A DNA stretch of 64,000 nucleotides from Sphingopyxis microcysteis (lineage in GTDB: Bacteria; Pseudomonadota; Alphaproteobacteria; Sphingomonadales; Sphingomonadaceae): the NCBI RefSeq assembly GCF_012274265.1, contig NZ_JAANYY010000002.1, forward strand, positions 1,550,001 to 1,614,000, read 5' to 3'. Under the pieces are notes generated by a model. That model did not search any database. It was not told the origin of the DNA and was given only the letters and a program-made list of their open reading frames with translations. Position 1 is the first letter of the stretch, and each line of letters starts with the position of its first letter. Positions 38,545 to 47,518 of the stretch are shown piece after piece. A program made the position numbers and the translations under genes.

Positions 38545-39530
38545 GAGATCGCCTCCTTCATATTGGATTGACCCGGCCAGGCCGGGGCTGCCGTCCGCAC
38601 CGCGCTGCGCAGCGTTGCCGATCGGGCGCGCGGGTTGCGCGCCTCTTCGGCCTTGCTCGGCCGCACTTTGCGCGCCGGCGTTTCGAAGGTGGCGGCCCGC
38701 GCCAGAGGGAGCGGCGCGGGCCGGTGACGCGAACCGGCGGCATCGCTTCCGCTCCGTTCGCGCAGAAAATTCTTCACAATGCGGTCTTCGGTGCTGTGAA
38801 AGCTGACCACCGCCAACCGGCCGCCCGGGCGGAGCAACCGTTCGGCAGCGGCCAGCCCCGCGACCAACTCGTCGAGTTCGGAATTGATGTGGATGCGGAT
38901 CGCCTGAAAGCTTTTGGTCGAAGGGTCCTTGGGCGCACCCGGCGGATGGCGCAGCGCCTTGCGGACCACTGCGGCCAGTTCAGCGGTACGCGTCAGCGGC
39001 CGCGCGGCAACGATCGCGCGCGCAACGCGGCGCGACTGACGCTCGTCGCCATAATGGAACAGCACGTCGGCGATCTCGGTTTCATCGGCGCGGTTCAGCC
39101 AGTCGGCGGCGCTTTCGCCTTCCTGCGCCATGCGCATGTCGAGCGGGCCGTCCTTCTGGAACGAAAAGCCGCGCTCATCGCGGTCAAGCTGCATCGACGA
39201 CACGCCGATGTCGAAGGTGATGCCGTCGACGGCATCGATCCCGCGCTCGGCCAGCAGCCGGTCGATCTCGCCGAAGCGGCCGTGGATCAAGGTCAGCCGG
39301 CCATTGGCCTCCTCGACCAGCGCCTGCCCTTCGGCAATCGCATCGGGATCGCGGTCGCAAGCGACGACATCGGCGCCCGCGGCGAGCATCGCGCGGGTAT
39401 AGCCGCCCGCTCCAAAGGTCGCGTCGACGTGACACTCGCCCGGCGTGATCGCGAGTGCGGCAACGACTTCGTCGCGCAGGACGGGGTCATGGCGCGGATC
39501 GCGGGGCAGCGCGGCGGAAAGGTCGCTCAT
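38538..39530 (-). CDS. rsmH: 16S rRNA (cytosine1402-N4)-methyltransferase
   Basis: A 330-residue SAM-dependent methyltransferase (MraW) modifying the ribosomal P site. [13 protein letters not shown], the SAM motif [35 protein letters not shown] and [16 protein letters not shown] are all present. ATG 39530 overlaps the mraZ stop by 4 bases; the longer reading lies inside mraZ. Confidence 0.98.
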   Translation of the reverse strand: MSDLSAALPRDPRHDPVLRDEVVAALAITPGECHVDATFGAGGYTRAMLAAGADVVACDRDPDAIAEGQALVEEANGRLTLIHGRFGEIDRLLAERGIDAVDGITFDIGVSSMQLDRDERGFSFQKDGPLDMRMAQEGESAADWLNRADETEIADVLFHYGDERQSRRVARAIVAARPLTRTAELAAVVRKALRHPPGAPKDPSTKSFQAIRIHINSELDELVAGLAAAERLLRPGGRLAVVSFHSTEDRIVKNFLRERSGSDAAGSRHRPAPLPLARAATFETPARKVRPSKAEEARNPRARSATLRSAVRTAAPAWPGQSNMKEAISC

Positions 39531-40027
39531 TTCCGCCCCTTCCCTTTCGTCGCATCCCACGCCGCGGCAAGCCGCTGCAGCACCGGATCGGCGTCGGCGC
39601 ATTCGACGAGCGTCGGCAACCACCAGATTTCGAAACGACGGCCCGATCCGACAAAGGCGGTCGCACCGACATCGCCAACGCGGTCACGGTGGGTAAAGCC
39701 GGGCAGGAACCGACCGCTGTCGTCCAGTGCATAGGCCTCGGTATAGCTGAAGCGCTTCTTGAACTCGGCGTCTTCGTCGAAATCGAGATTGCGGGCGCGC
39801 GCGGTGTCGCGATCACGCTCGATCTCGCTGTTCAGCCGGTCATATTGATCGTGGCCATAGGCGACGAGGCAGGGCAGCTTTTCATGGAAACCGACCCAAA
39901 GCACGCGCTGGCCGTCCGCAGTAAGGGGCACATTGTTGCGGAACTGTGAGGGGACGGCGATGCGTCCCTTGCCATCGATCGCAGCGAAGCTGGTGCCTGC
40001 ATATTGGCCGGGCGTCACAATCGCCAT
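39527..40027 (-). CDS. mraZ: Transcriptional regulator MraZ
   Basis: A 166-residue protein of two AbrB-like halves: N-terminal [18 protein letters not shown] and a second half [18 protein letters not shown]. coli MraZ (152 residues) binds tandem G-rich repeats upstream of its own operon and represses it; such an array lies about 125-160 bases upstream here. ATG 40027 follows GGGGGAGGG at about 8 bases. First gene of the dcw cluster. Confidence 0.96.
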   Translation of the reverse strand: MAIVTPGQYAGTSFAAIDGKGRIAVPSQFRNNVPLTADGQRVLWVGFHEKLPCLVAYGHDQYDRLNSEIERDRDTARARNLDFDEDAEFKKRFSYTEAYALDDSGRFLPGFTHRDRVGDVGATAFVGSGRRFEIWWLPTLVECADADPVLQRLAAAWDATKGKGRK

Positions 40028-40141
40028 CGCTCTGCCCTCCCCCTATGCGCCACCGGGCAATAATTCCCTGGCCCCGAAATCGCATGATTCCAGTTGGTTC
40101 GGTGTCGGTGGAGATTGCCCCTCTCCGATTCCTGACTATCA

Positions 40142-40190
40142 ACTATAGATCGGGGTGAAAAGGGGTAATTTGGGGCAAAATAGGGAATCT
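40142..40190 (-). promoter_or_regulatory. mraZ promoter region with 10-bp periodic MraZ-type operator repeats
   Basis: On the plus strand, four G-tracts recur exactly every 10 bases: CGGGGT (40151), AGGGGT (40161), TGGGGC (40171) and TAGGGA (40181). E. coli MraZ recognises TGGGN direct repeats spaced by 5 bases, also a 10-bp period. Immediately downstream in the mraZ direction is a -10-like TATAGT (complement of 40142-40147), so bound MraZ would cover the -35 zone. Confidence 0.65.
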
Positions 40191-40204
40191 ACTCCCTATT
40201 TGCC
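40174..40204. repeat. Inverted repeat upstream of the mraZ promoter
   Basis: AAATAGGGA (40178-40186) and TCCCTATTT (40193-40201) are perfect arms around a 6-base loop, extended by GGC/GCC after one bulge. It overlaps the last G-repeat of the array. It could end transcription from the upstream membrane-protein gene or form part of the operator; no clear T-tract distinguishes these. Confidence 0.55.
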
Positions 40205-40302
40205 GCAAAATGCCCGATTCCATGGTCAAAACGCGGTCGGCACCGATCGGCGGACCGCAAACCGCAGCCTTTTCGGAGCAAAATCGGGTCGAAAAAGACG
40301 CC

Positions 40303-41466
40303 TCAGTTGGCGCGCGCGCGAATCCACAGCGGCTGCAGCGGCGCGACTCCGGCGCCAGGCCACAGCCGCGCCGCCAACCATTCGATGGTGTCGGCCCGCC
40401 GCAGATGATGTGCACCAGGCACCAATGGCGACCACAGCGGCGCAAACAGCAGATCGGCATCGCCCACGAGCCAGGCCTCACCCGCGCCGATCGGGCATCG
40501 TGCAACGCGGCGATCGGCGAAACTGCGGCACCGCGGCGGCAACCCCTCGAACGCCCCCGCGCTCGACAGGCGCAGCCGCGCGCCGTCGACCGCGATCGCC
40601 GACACCGCATTATCGCCGGTCGGCGCAGACCCGAGCACCACCCCCCAATGATCGAGCAGCGGGGTTAGCAGGCTGGTGACCGGCGGATTGCGAGGATCGC
40701 CGAGCGGATGGCGCGCAGGCCAGCCCGACAGCGCGTCGGCCAGCAGCACGGCCTTGCCGCCGCCCCGGACAAAAGCGTCGATCGCGACCAGTTCCCGCGG
40801 CGCCAGCGCGCGTGGGTGTGCGATCAGCAGCGTTCCGCGGGGCGGCGGCACCTGTTCGGCCAAGCTGTCCACCAGCGCCACCGGTCCCAACGCCTCCAGC
40901 CGGGCCAGTGCCGGATCATCCTCGGCGCCGGACGAAATGATCGCGGCGATATCGCCGCTACCCGACCAGCGCAGCGGCAGTCCGGTGAGCATTGTCGCGG
41001 CCGGGGTGCCCGCCGCGGCCAACGCGGGCCGATAAAGTGCCGCGAGCAACATATGTCCGGCCGCGAACCAGCCGGTGACCAGCACCAATCCGGCGAACCA
41101 CGGCAGCCATCGCACCCGCCAACGCCGTTGCACCAGCCGGTCGGCAACCCATGCCGCGGCGGCACCCAACACACCGACCAGCGCCAGTTGCCGCCACCCC
41201 GCTGAACCCGCCAAGACGAGCCCGAGCAGCGCTTGCGCCCCGAGCAACAGGCCGAGCACCGTCAATGCGTTGAACCGCCGCGACGCGGTTTCGTCGCCGC
41301 GCTGCCAGACCGCGAGCAGCAGCATCGCCAAAGCCAGTATCGGCAGCGCAAGCGCAGGATCGATCCGGCCGAGCAGCGCCTGCCCGCCGACAATCCACGC
41401 CAGCAACAGCGTCAAGGCAGCGATGGAGATAGTGCGCGCCACCGAACGGCGCGTCCAAGTGGTCAC
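40303..41466 (-). CDS. DUF4350/GldG-like membrane protein
   Basis: A 387-residue protein. Residues about 10-150 hold five or so hydrophobic helices; the rest is a soluble domain with LLIAHPRALAPRELVAIDAF and GGGKAVLLADALSGWP, resembling the extracytoplasmic domain of GldG/DUF4350 ABC-associated proteins, in which the active features of a glutamine-amidotransferase-like fold are lost. No ABC ATPase gene is adjacent inside the window, so the name is by resemblance only. Start overlaps the preceding small gene by 4 bases (ATGA), giving a cysK-linked unit. Confidence 0.6.
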   Translation of the reverse strand: MTTWTRRSVARTISIAALTLLLAWIVGGQALLGRIDPALALPILALAMLLLAVWQRGDETASRRFNALTVLGLLLGAQALLGLVLAGSAGWRQLALVGVLGAAAAWVADRLVQRRWRVRWLPWFAGLVLVTGWFAAGHMLLAALYRPALAAAGTPAATMLTGLPLRWSGSGDIAAIISSGAEDDPALARLEALGPVALVDSLAEQVPPPRGTLLIAHPRALAPRELVAIDAFVRGGGKAVLLADALSGWPARHPLGDPRNPPVTSLLTPLLDHWGVVLGSAPTGDNAVSAIAVDGARLRLSSAGAFEGLPPRCRSFADRRVARCPIGAGEAWLVGDADLLFAPLWSPLVPGAHHLRRADTIEWLAARLWPGAGVAPLQPLWIRARAN

Positions 41467-41849
41467 GGGGCGGATTTGCGCGCGCGCTGCAATTCGGGGT
41501 CGGGTTCCAGGTCGGGGACGGTGGCTGGCGACGGCGCCGCCTGCGGCACCTTGATCTCGGTCGCGGCATTTTCGTCCTTCGTCGAAGGCGATACCGGCTG
41601 GACCCCCAATTCTTCGAGCGGCGCGCCGCTGCCCTTTTCTTCGCCCGGCATCTTCACATCGGCGGAGGCCGCAGCGTCGCTCTCGACATTTTCGCGCGCA
41701 CGATCGCCGATCAGCCCCGCCATGCCGACGAGCAGCAGCACGGTGAGCACGCCAGCGATACCGATCTGCAACCGCCGCATCGTGTCGTTGACCGGCGCGG
41801 GCGGCACCGGCGGCGGCACCGCCTGCTTGTCGGTGCGGATCTGGATCAT
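41463..41849 (-). CDS. Small single-span membrane protein of unknown function
   Basis: A 128-residue protein: a Pro-rich lead, one transmembrane helix (LQIGIAGVLTVLLLVGMAGL at about 27-46), then a hydrophilic acidic and Pro-rich tail, probably periplasmic. No known domain is recognised. It is wedged between cysK and the GldG-like gene with 4-base overlaps on both sides, so all three are co-translated. The longer in-frame reading lies within cysK. Confidence 0.7.
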   Translation of the reverse strand: MIQIRTDKQAVPPPVPPAPVNDTMRRLQIGIAGVLTVLLLVGMAGLIGDRARENVESDAAASADVKMPGEEKGSGAPLEELGVQPVSPSTKDENAATEIKVPQAAPSPATVPDLEPDPELQRARKSAP

Positions 41850-42826
41850 GCTGCCGCCTCCGTCAGACCTTTGCTCGCCAGCCATTCGGGGTTGTAGAGC
41901 GTCGACAGATAGCGGAACCCGCTGTCGCACAGGATGGTTGCGATCCGTTTGCCGGGCCCCAACTGCCGCGCGAGCGCCATCGCCCCGGCGACATTGATCC
42001 CCGACGACAGCCCCAGGCACAGCCCTTCCTCGTCGAGCAACTGCCGTACGACCTTCAACCCTTCGGCATCCGATATGCGGAACTGGGTGTCGATCGGCGC
42101 CCCGTCGAGGTTCGCGGTGATGCGGTTCTGGCCGATTCCCTCGGCAACGCTGCTGCCCTCGGCCTTCAACTCGCCACACTGGTAATAATTGTAGAGGCCC
42201 GCACCGTGCGGATCGGTCAATGCAATGACGATATCGCTGTTCTTGGCCTTCAGCCCCAGCCCGGTCCCTGCGATCGTGCCGCCGGTTCCCGCGGCGCAGG
42301 TAAAGCCGTCGATGCGCCCGTCCATCTGCGCCCAGATTTCCTCCGCCGTCCCCATCACATGCGATTTGCGGTTGGCGATATTGTCGAACTGGTTGGCCCA
42401 GATCGCATTGTCGGTCTCCTCAGCGATGCGGCGCGAGGTATGGACGAAATGGCCGGGATTGGCGAATGGCGCGGGCGGCACGAGCACCAGCTCGGCACCC
42501 AGCGCGCGGATCGTCGCCATCTTCTCGGCGCTCTGGTTGTCGGGCATGACGATGATGGTCTTGTACCCCAGCGCGTTACCGACCAGCGCCAGCCCAATGC
42601 CGGTGTTGCCCGCGGTCCCCTCGACGATCGTTCCGCCGGGACGCAGGCTGCCGTTCGCTTCGGCGTCGCGGACGATATACAGCGCGGCGCGGTCCTTCAC
42701 CGAACCGCCGGGATTGGCATATTCGCACTTGCCCCAGATCTCGCAGCCCGTGGCTTCGCTCGGCCCCTTCAGCAGCACCAGCGGGGTGTTGCCGATCAGG
42801 TCGAGGCTGTTTGCAGCTATAGTCAT
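41846..42826 (-). CDS. cysK: Cysteine synthase (O-acetylserine sulfhydrylase) family
   Basis: A 326-residue PLP enzyme that forms cysteine from O-acetylserine and sulfide. The PLP lysine is K44 in NPGGSVKDRAALY; the substrate loop is VEGTAGNTGIG; the phosphate-binding GTGGTIAGTG is present. It has a longer form than CysK/CysM, with VPPAPFANPGHFVHTSRRIA and a C-terminal DSGFRYLSTLYNPEWL, features of the cysteine-synthase-A-like subgroup in alphaproteobacteria. An ATGA overlap links it to the small membrane protein. It is divergent from the zinc-type receptor. Confidence 0.9.
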   Translation of the reverse strand: MTIAANSLDLIGNTPLVLLKGPSEATGCEIWGKCEYANPGGSVKDRAALYIVRDAEANGSLRPGGTIVEGTAGNTGIGLALVGNALGYKTIIVMPDNQSAEKMATIRALGAELVLVPPAPFANPGHFVHTSRRIAEETDNAIWANQFDNIANRKSHVMGTAEEIWAQMDGRIDGFTCAAGTGGTIAGTGLGLKAKNSDIVIALTDPHGAGLYNYYQCGELKAEGSSVAEGIGQNRITANLDGAPIDTQFRISDAEGLKVVRQLLDEEGLCLGLSSGINVAGAMALARQLGPGKRIATILCDSGFRYLSTLYNPEWLASKGLTEAAA

Positions 42827-43019
42827 GCCCCTGATCTAGGGCCGCGCCCCCGGCCTCGCAAGACAGCTTCGCTTAGCGCCGCCATGATCGGCCTTTGTCG
42901 ATAAACGGGCGCCCGCTTCCGACCAACGACCACGCAGGCGCGACGACCGGGGGTTGCCACTGTGACAGTATATCATTACTGGAGCCCGCACAGATCGTTT
43001 CAGAACAGGACTTTCCCCC

Positions 43020-45152
43020 ATGCGTTTCCTTTGCTCCGCCGGTTTTTCCCTTGCCATCTTCCTCGCCGCCCCCGCCTTGGCGCAGGACCGCGCCGCTGCG
43101 GGCAGCGACGACGATGTGCACACCGGCGACCCGATCATCGTCACCGCACCCTATGTCCGCAGCCTCGATATCCTCGGTAATGTCTCGGTGCTCGAGGGCG
43201 ACGAGCTGGCACGCGACATCCGCGGCCAGATCGGGGACACGCTGACCCGCCAGGCTGGCGTGTCGGCGACCAGCTTTGCTCCCGGCGCCTCGCGCCCGGT
43301 GCTCCGCGGCTTTTCGGGCGAGCGCGTCCGCGTCCTGACCGACGGCATCGGGTCGATCGACGTGTCGAACACCTCCGCCGACCACGCCGTCACCATCGAT
43401 CCGCTCACCGTCGAGCGCATCGAAATCCTGCGCGGCCCCGCCGTGCTGCTGTTCGGCAGCCAGGCGATCGGCGGCGCGGTCAACCTGTTCGACCGCCGCA
43501 TCCCGCGCAAGGTTCCGGCCGACCACGTCCATATCGATGCGATCGGCGGCTATGCGACCGCCGCCAACGACCGCAACATCGGTAGCTCGATCGACGTCGC
43601 GTTGACCCCGCAGATCGTCGCGCATCTGGACGGCAGCTGGCGCAAGACCGGAAATTTGCGGACCGGCGGATTCGTCCACTCTGCCGATTTGCGCGACGAT
43701 CTTCTCCACGCCGCCGAACATGAGGCCGAGGAAGGTCATGACGACGAAGCCGCCGAACTGACCGAGCTGGCGAACAGCCGCGGCAAGATTCCGAACACCG
43801 CCAGCGAAACCTGGACCGCGGCCGGCGGGCTATCGCTGATCAACGAGGGCGGCCAGCTGGGCATTTCGGTCAGCTATTATGACAGCAAGTACGGCGTCCC
43901 CAGCCGCCCCGGTTCCGAGCATCATCATGGCGAAGAGGGCGAGGAAGAAGGCGAAGAAGAGGAAGGCCATGACCATGGCGAAGGCCCGGTCACGATCGGC
44001 CTGAAACAATGGCGCGCTGACCTGCGCGGTGAGGTCGAAATGGGCGATGGCTTCTTCGACAAGCTGCGCATCCGCGCCGGTTTCGCCGATTACGAACATA
44101 CCGAATTCGAAGGCGACGAAGTCGGCACCGTCTTTACCAACCAGGGGATCGAAGGTCGGCTCGAACTGGCGCAGAATGATCGTGGCGGCTGGCGCGGCGC
44201 CAGCGGCATCCAGTACAGTCACCGCGATTTCAACGCGATCGGCGCCGAAGCGTTCGTCCCGCGCAACCTGACCGACCAGTTCGCGCTGTTCACGCTTCAG
44301 GAATGGACGCTGGGTTCGCTCGGCGTCGAGGCCGCGGCTCGCTATGAAACGACCGACGTCCGTGCGCCGTCGCTGGGCATATCGCGCAGTTTTGACACTT
44401 TTTCAGGCGCGCTCGGCGCAAATTACGACCTTAGCGACAGCGCCAAGATCGGTCTGTCCGTCGCCCGTGCCGTCCGCGCGCCCTCGGCCGAGGAGCTTTT
44501 CTCCAACGGCCCGCACATCGCCACGCAGGCGTTCGAGGTCGGCAATGTCGACCTGAAGCGCGAAGCGAGCTGGGGCGCGGAAGCGTCGTTCAAGGTCAAG
44601 ATCGATGCCTTCAGCCTCAGCCTCACCGGCTATGCCAACTGGTTCGACGATTTCATCTATTCCGAAGCCACCGGTGAAGAAGAGGACGAGCTGCCGGTCT
44701 TCCAATATTTCCAGCGCGACGCGCGCGTCTGGGGCTTTGAGGCCGAAGCAAGCGCGCGGCTGGCGCAGATCGGCGGCTTCAATATCGTCGGCGACGTCGT
44801 TGCCGACATGACGCGCGCCAAGATCAAGGGCGGCGATCATGTCCCCCGCATCCCTGCGATGCGCGTGCTGGGCGGGCTCGAGGCGCAGGGCGAACGCATC
44901 GACGCGCGCGCCGAGGTCGAATGGACCGACGATCAGACCCGCATCGCGCCGTTCGAGACCGCGACCAAGGGCTTTACGCTGGTCAATGCGTCGATCAGCT
45001 GGCGGCCGCTGCCCGATACCAGGAACCTGACGCTATCGCTGGCCGCGAACAATATCTTCGACGTCGAAGCGCGCCGCCACGCCAGCTTTACCAAGGATTA
45101 TGTGCCGCTCGCGGGCCGCGATTTCCGGATTACCGCGCGGGCGAGTTTCTGA
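43020..45152 (+). CDS. TonB-dependent outer-membrane receptor, probably zinc (ZnuD-like)
   Basis: A 710-residue outer-membrane receptor. Signal peptide MRFLCSAGFSLAIFLAAPALA; plug domain (about 35-160) with RPVLRGFSGERVRVLTDGIG and VERIEILRGPAVLLFGSQAIGG; then a 22-strand type barrel. The extracellular loops hold two His/Glu-rich inserts, about 229-247 (HAAEHEAEEGHDD) and about 300-322 (EHHHGEEGEEEG then GHDHGEG), as in ZnuD-type receptors that capture zinc. The last residue is Phe, as usual for barrels. A near-palindrome 40 bases upstream could be a Zur site. Divergent from cysK. Confidence 0.85.
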   Translation: MRFLCSAGFSLAIFLAAPALAQDRAAAGSDDDVHTGDPIIVTAPYVRSLDILGNVSVLEGDELARDIRGQIGDTLTRQAGVSATSFAPGASRPVLRGFSGERVRVLTDGIGSIDVSNTSADHAVTIDPLTVERIEILRGPAVLLFGSQAIGGAVNLFDRRIPRKVPADHVHIDAIGGYATAANDRNIGSSIDVALTPQIVAHLDGSWRKTGNLRTGGFVHSADLRDDLLHAAEHEAEEGHDDEAAELTELANSRGKIPNTASETWTAAGGLSLINEGGQLGISVSYYDSKYGVPSRPGSEHHHGEEGEEEGEEEEGHDHGEGPVTIGLKQWRADLRGEVEMGDGFFDKLRIRAGFADYEHTEFEGDEVGTVFTNQGIEGRLELAQNDRGGWRGASGIQYSHRDFNAIGAEAFVPRNLTDQFALFTLQEWTLGSLGVEAAARYETTDVRAPSLGISRSFDTFSGALGANYDLSDSAKIGLSVARAVRAPSAEELFSNGPHIATQAFEVGNVDLKREASWGAEASFKVKIDAFSLSLTGYANWFDDFIYSEATGEEEDELPVFQYFQRDARVWGFEAEASARLAQIGGFNIVGDVVADMTRAKIKGGDHVPRIPAMRVLGGLEAQGERIDARAEVEWTDDQTRIAPFETATKGFTLVNASISWRPLPDTRNLTLSLAANNIFDVEARRHASFTKDYVPLAGRDFRITARASF

Positions 45153-45155
45153 GAT

Positions 45156-45187
45156 ATTGTCGCCCCCGCCTGCGCGGGGGCGACAAT
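45156..45187. terminator. Strong hairpin between convergent genes
   Basis: Arms of 14 bp (ATTGTCGCCCCCGC and its complement) surround a 4-base loop, in the 39-base gap between the receptor stop and the convergent secreted protein stop. There is no T-run, so the terminator function is inferred from position and stem strength. Confidence 0.5.
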
Positions 45188-45191
45188 GGCG

Positions 45192-45731
45192 TCAAAACGG
45201 CAATTGCTTGCGCTTGTTCCAGTAGATCGAGGTCGCCGCCGCATAAGCCCCGACCTTTTCCCACACCGCATTGTCCACCTTTTCGATGTCGACGCCGCTG
45301 TCGATATAGGCCTGAACGATCGCCATGATCTGGTCCTCCGACATGTCGCTCGACAGATCGGGATTGACGCCCGTCGGGCCAAAGTCGAGCGCCTTGTCGA
45401 CGATTGCCGATGACAGGTTGAGCTTGGCGATATCGCCGACCAGCCACTCGCGCGAAATGCGCGCGAGGCTGTAATCGAAATAGGCCGCCCTTTGGGCTTC
45501 GGCGATGCCATGCTTCGCGACGCACCCGTCGGTAACCGTCGACAGTTGCTGAAACAGCGCGTCGCGCGCAGCATCGTCACCCGCGCCCGCCATCGCGGCG
45601 CCGATCGACGCCTTGGTATCGGCGGCGACCGAGGTCACGACGCAATCGAATTTTTCACCCTCCTGCGCCGTGGCCGCGACGGGCAGCGCCGCCATCGCCA
45701 GCGCGGCGCCCGCAATCAAACCCTTCAGCAT
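45192..45731 (-). CDS. Secreted protein of unknown function
   Basis: A 179-residue protein with a clear signal peptide (MLKGLIAGAALAMAALPVAA then TAQ). The mature part is mostly alpha-helical, with two cysteines (DCVVTS and DGCVAKHG) that could form a disulfide. No domain is recognised. ATG 45731 has GAAGGGAA upstream. It follows fabG by 34 bases in the same direction, perhaps as the last gene of the fabD-fabG unit. Confidence 0.7.
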   Translation of the reverse strand: MLKGLIAGAALAMAALPVAATAQEGEKFDCVVTSVAADTKASIGAAMAGAGDDAARDALFQQLSTVTDGCVAKHGIAEAQRAAYFDYSLARISREWLVGDIAKLNLSSAIVDKALDFGPTGVNPDLSSDMSEDQIMAIVQAYIDSGVDIEKVDNAVWEKVGAYAAATSIYWNKRKQLPF

Positions 45732-45765
45732 GCGCAAATTCCCTTCAACATTGCATCGCGAACCA

Positions 45766-46509
45766 TCACGACAGCATGGCCATCCCGCCATTTACATGCA
45801 ATGTCTGGCCAGTGACATATCCGGCCTCTTTCGACGCCAGATAGACGACCGCCGCGGCGATATCGCTGCCCTCACCCATGCGCCCCGCGGGGATACGCTG
45901 ATTGAGCGCTTCCTTTTGCGCCTCCGGCAAATCGTCGGTCATCGCTGTCGCGATAAAGCCCGGCGCGACGCAGTTCGCGGTCACCCCCCGGCTCGCCAGT
46001 TCCTGCGCCAGCGCCTTGGTCATACCGGTGACCCCCGACTTCGAAGCCGCATAATTGGCCTGTCCCGGATTCCCCGTTGCGCCGACGACGCTGGTGATCG
46101 AGATGATGCGACCAAAGCGCGCCTTCATCATCGGCTTGGCGGCGGCGCGCGCGAGACGGAAATTGGCTTCGAGGTTGATGCGGATGACATCCAGCCACTC
46201 CTCATCCTTCATCCGCATGATCAGATTGTCGCGCGTCACCCCGGCGTTGTTGACGAGGATGTCGAGCTTGCCGCCCAGCGCATCGACCGCCGAAGGCACC
46301 AGCGCATCGACCGCCGCAGCATCGCCGAGGTTGCATGGCAGCGCGACATGATCGCCGCCGAGCGTGTTACGAAAGGCGCTCAGCTTGTCGGCGTTGGACC
46401 CCGAAACCGCGAGCCGCGCGCCCTGCGCCGCGAGCGCCTGCGCGATGGCGGAACCGATGCCGCCCGAGGCGCCGGTGACAAGGGCGGTCATGCCGGTGAG
46501 ATCGAACAT
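45766..46509 (-). CDS. fabG: 3-oxoacyl-[acyl-carrier-protein] reductase
   Basis: A 247-residue short-chain dehydrogenase for the first reduction of fatty-acid elongation. NADPH motif VTGASGGIGSAIAQAL, NNAGVTRDNLIMRM, catalytic YAASKSG and the ending DIAAAVVYLAS, VTGQTLHVNGGMAM are all classic FabG. ATG 46509 follows CAGGAG; the TTG at 46515 is not needed. It is 25 bases downstream of fabD. Confidence 0.97.
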   Translation of the reverse strand: MFDLTGMTALVTGASGGIGSAIAQALAAQGARLAVSGSNADKLSAFRNTLGGDHVALPCNLGDAAAVDALVPSAVDALGGKLDILVNNAGVTRDNLIMRMKDEEWLDVIRINLEANFRLARAAAKPMMKARFGRIISITSVVGATGNPGQANYAASKSGVTGMTKALAQELASRGVTANCVAPGFIATAMTDDLPEAQKEALNQRIPAGRMGEGSDIAAAVVYLASKEAGYVTGQTLHVNGGMAMLS

Positions 46510-46534
46510 CTGCAATTCTCCTGAAATCTGATTC

Positions 46535-47473
46535 TTAGAGCGACTTGAGCAGCGCTTCGATGTCGTCCATCGAAATCACGCTGGCCGTTTCGACCTCACC
46601 GCTCGCGCTGCGCTTCACCATCGGCGACAGAACCTTGCCGCCGAATTCGACGAAGTGCGTTACGCCGATATCCTCCATCGACGCCACGCTTTCGCGCCAG
46701 CGGACGCGGCCGGTCACCTGTTGCACCAGTAGGTCGCGAATGCTGTCGGCGTCGCTCACCGGGCTCGCGGTGACGTTGGCCACGACGGGGACCAGCGGCG
46801 CGGCGGGCGGGTTTGTACCGAGCGCTTCGGCCATCGCGTCGGCGGCGGGTTGCATCAGCGGACAGTGGAAGGGCGCCGAGACGGGGAGCAACACGCCGCG
46901 CTTGATGCCATAATCCTTGACGAGCGCGACCGCGCGTTCGACCGCGCCCTTGTGGCCCGAAATCACGACCTGCGACGGGTCATTGTCGTTGGCGACGGTG
47001 CACACCTCGCCTTCGGCGGCGGCGTCGGCGAGCTTCTGCGCGGTGTCGATGTCGGCGCCGAGCAGCGCGGCCATCGCGCCGACGCCGACGGGCACCGCCG
47101 CCTGCATCGCCTGCCCGCGCGTCTTGAGCAGCCGCGCGGTGGTCGCGAGGTCGAAAGCGCCCGCGGCGCAGAGCGCGCTATATTCGCCGAGGCTGTGGCC
47201 CGCGACATAATCGGCCTTCGCCGACAGCGTCACGCCGCCTTCCTTTTCGAGCACACGCAGCGTCGCGATCGCGTTCGCCATGATCGCAGGCTGCGCATTT
47301 TCGGTAAGGGTGAGCTGATCCTCCGGACCTTCGGTCATCAGCTGGAACAGCTTCTGCCCCAGCGCATCGTCGACCTCCTGAAACACCTCGCGCGCTGCGG
47401 GCGACGCATCGGCGAGCGCCTTGCCCATGCCGACCGACTGGCTGCCCTGACCCGGAAAGATGAATGCGCGCAT
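46535..47473 (-). CDS. fabD: Malonyl-CoA:ACP transacylase
   Basis: A 312-residue enzyme loading malonyl groups onto ACP. N-terminal FPGQGSQSVGMGKALAD, active-site serine in GHSLGEYSALCAAG, and the catalytic histidine near APFHCPLMQPAADAM. Normal length for the family. Followed by fabG; no acpP is within the window on this side. Confidence 0.97.
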   Translation of the reverse strand: MRAFIFPGQGSQSVGMGKALADASPAAREVFQEVDDALGQKLFQLMTEGPEDQLTLTENAQPAIMANAIATLRVLEKEGGVTLSAKADYVAGHSLGEYSALCAAGAFDLATTARLLKTRGQAMQAAVPVGVGAMAALLGADIDTAQKLADAAAEGEVCTVANDNDPSQVVISGHKGAVERAVALVKDYGIKRGVLLPVSAPFHCPLMQPAADAMAEALGTNPPAAPLVPVVANVTASPVSDADSIRDLLVQQVTGRVRWRESVASMEDIGVTHFVEFGGKVLSPMVKRSASGEVETASVISMDDIEALLKSL

Positions 47474-47518
47474 ATTGCGTCCCCTAGCCTGTTCCTTGAA
47501 TGCGCCGCGCCTATTCCC

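Noticed and set aside
42962..42979. Zur box as an annotated feature
   Set aside because: Only 10 of 18 positions are symmetric; kept as a finding only.
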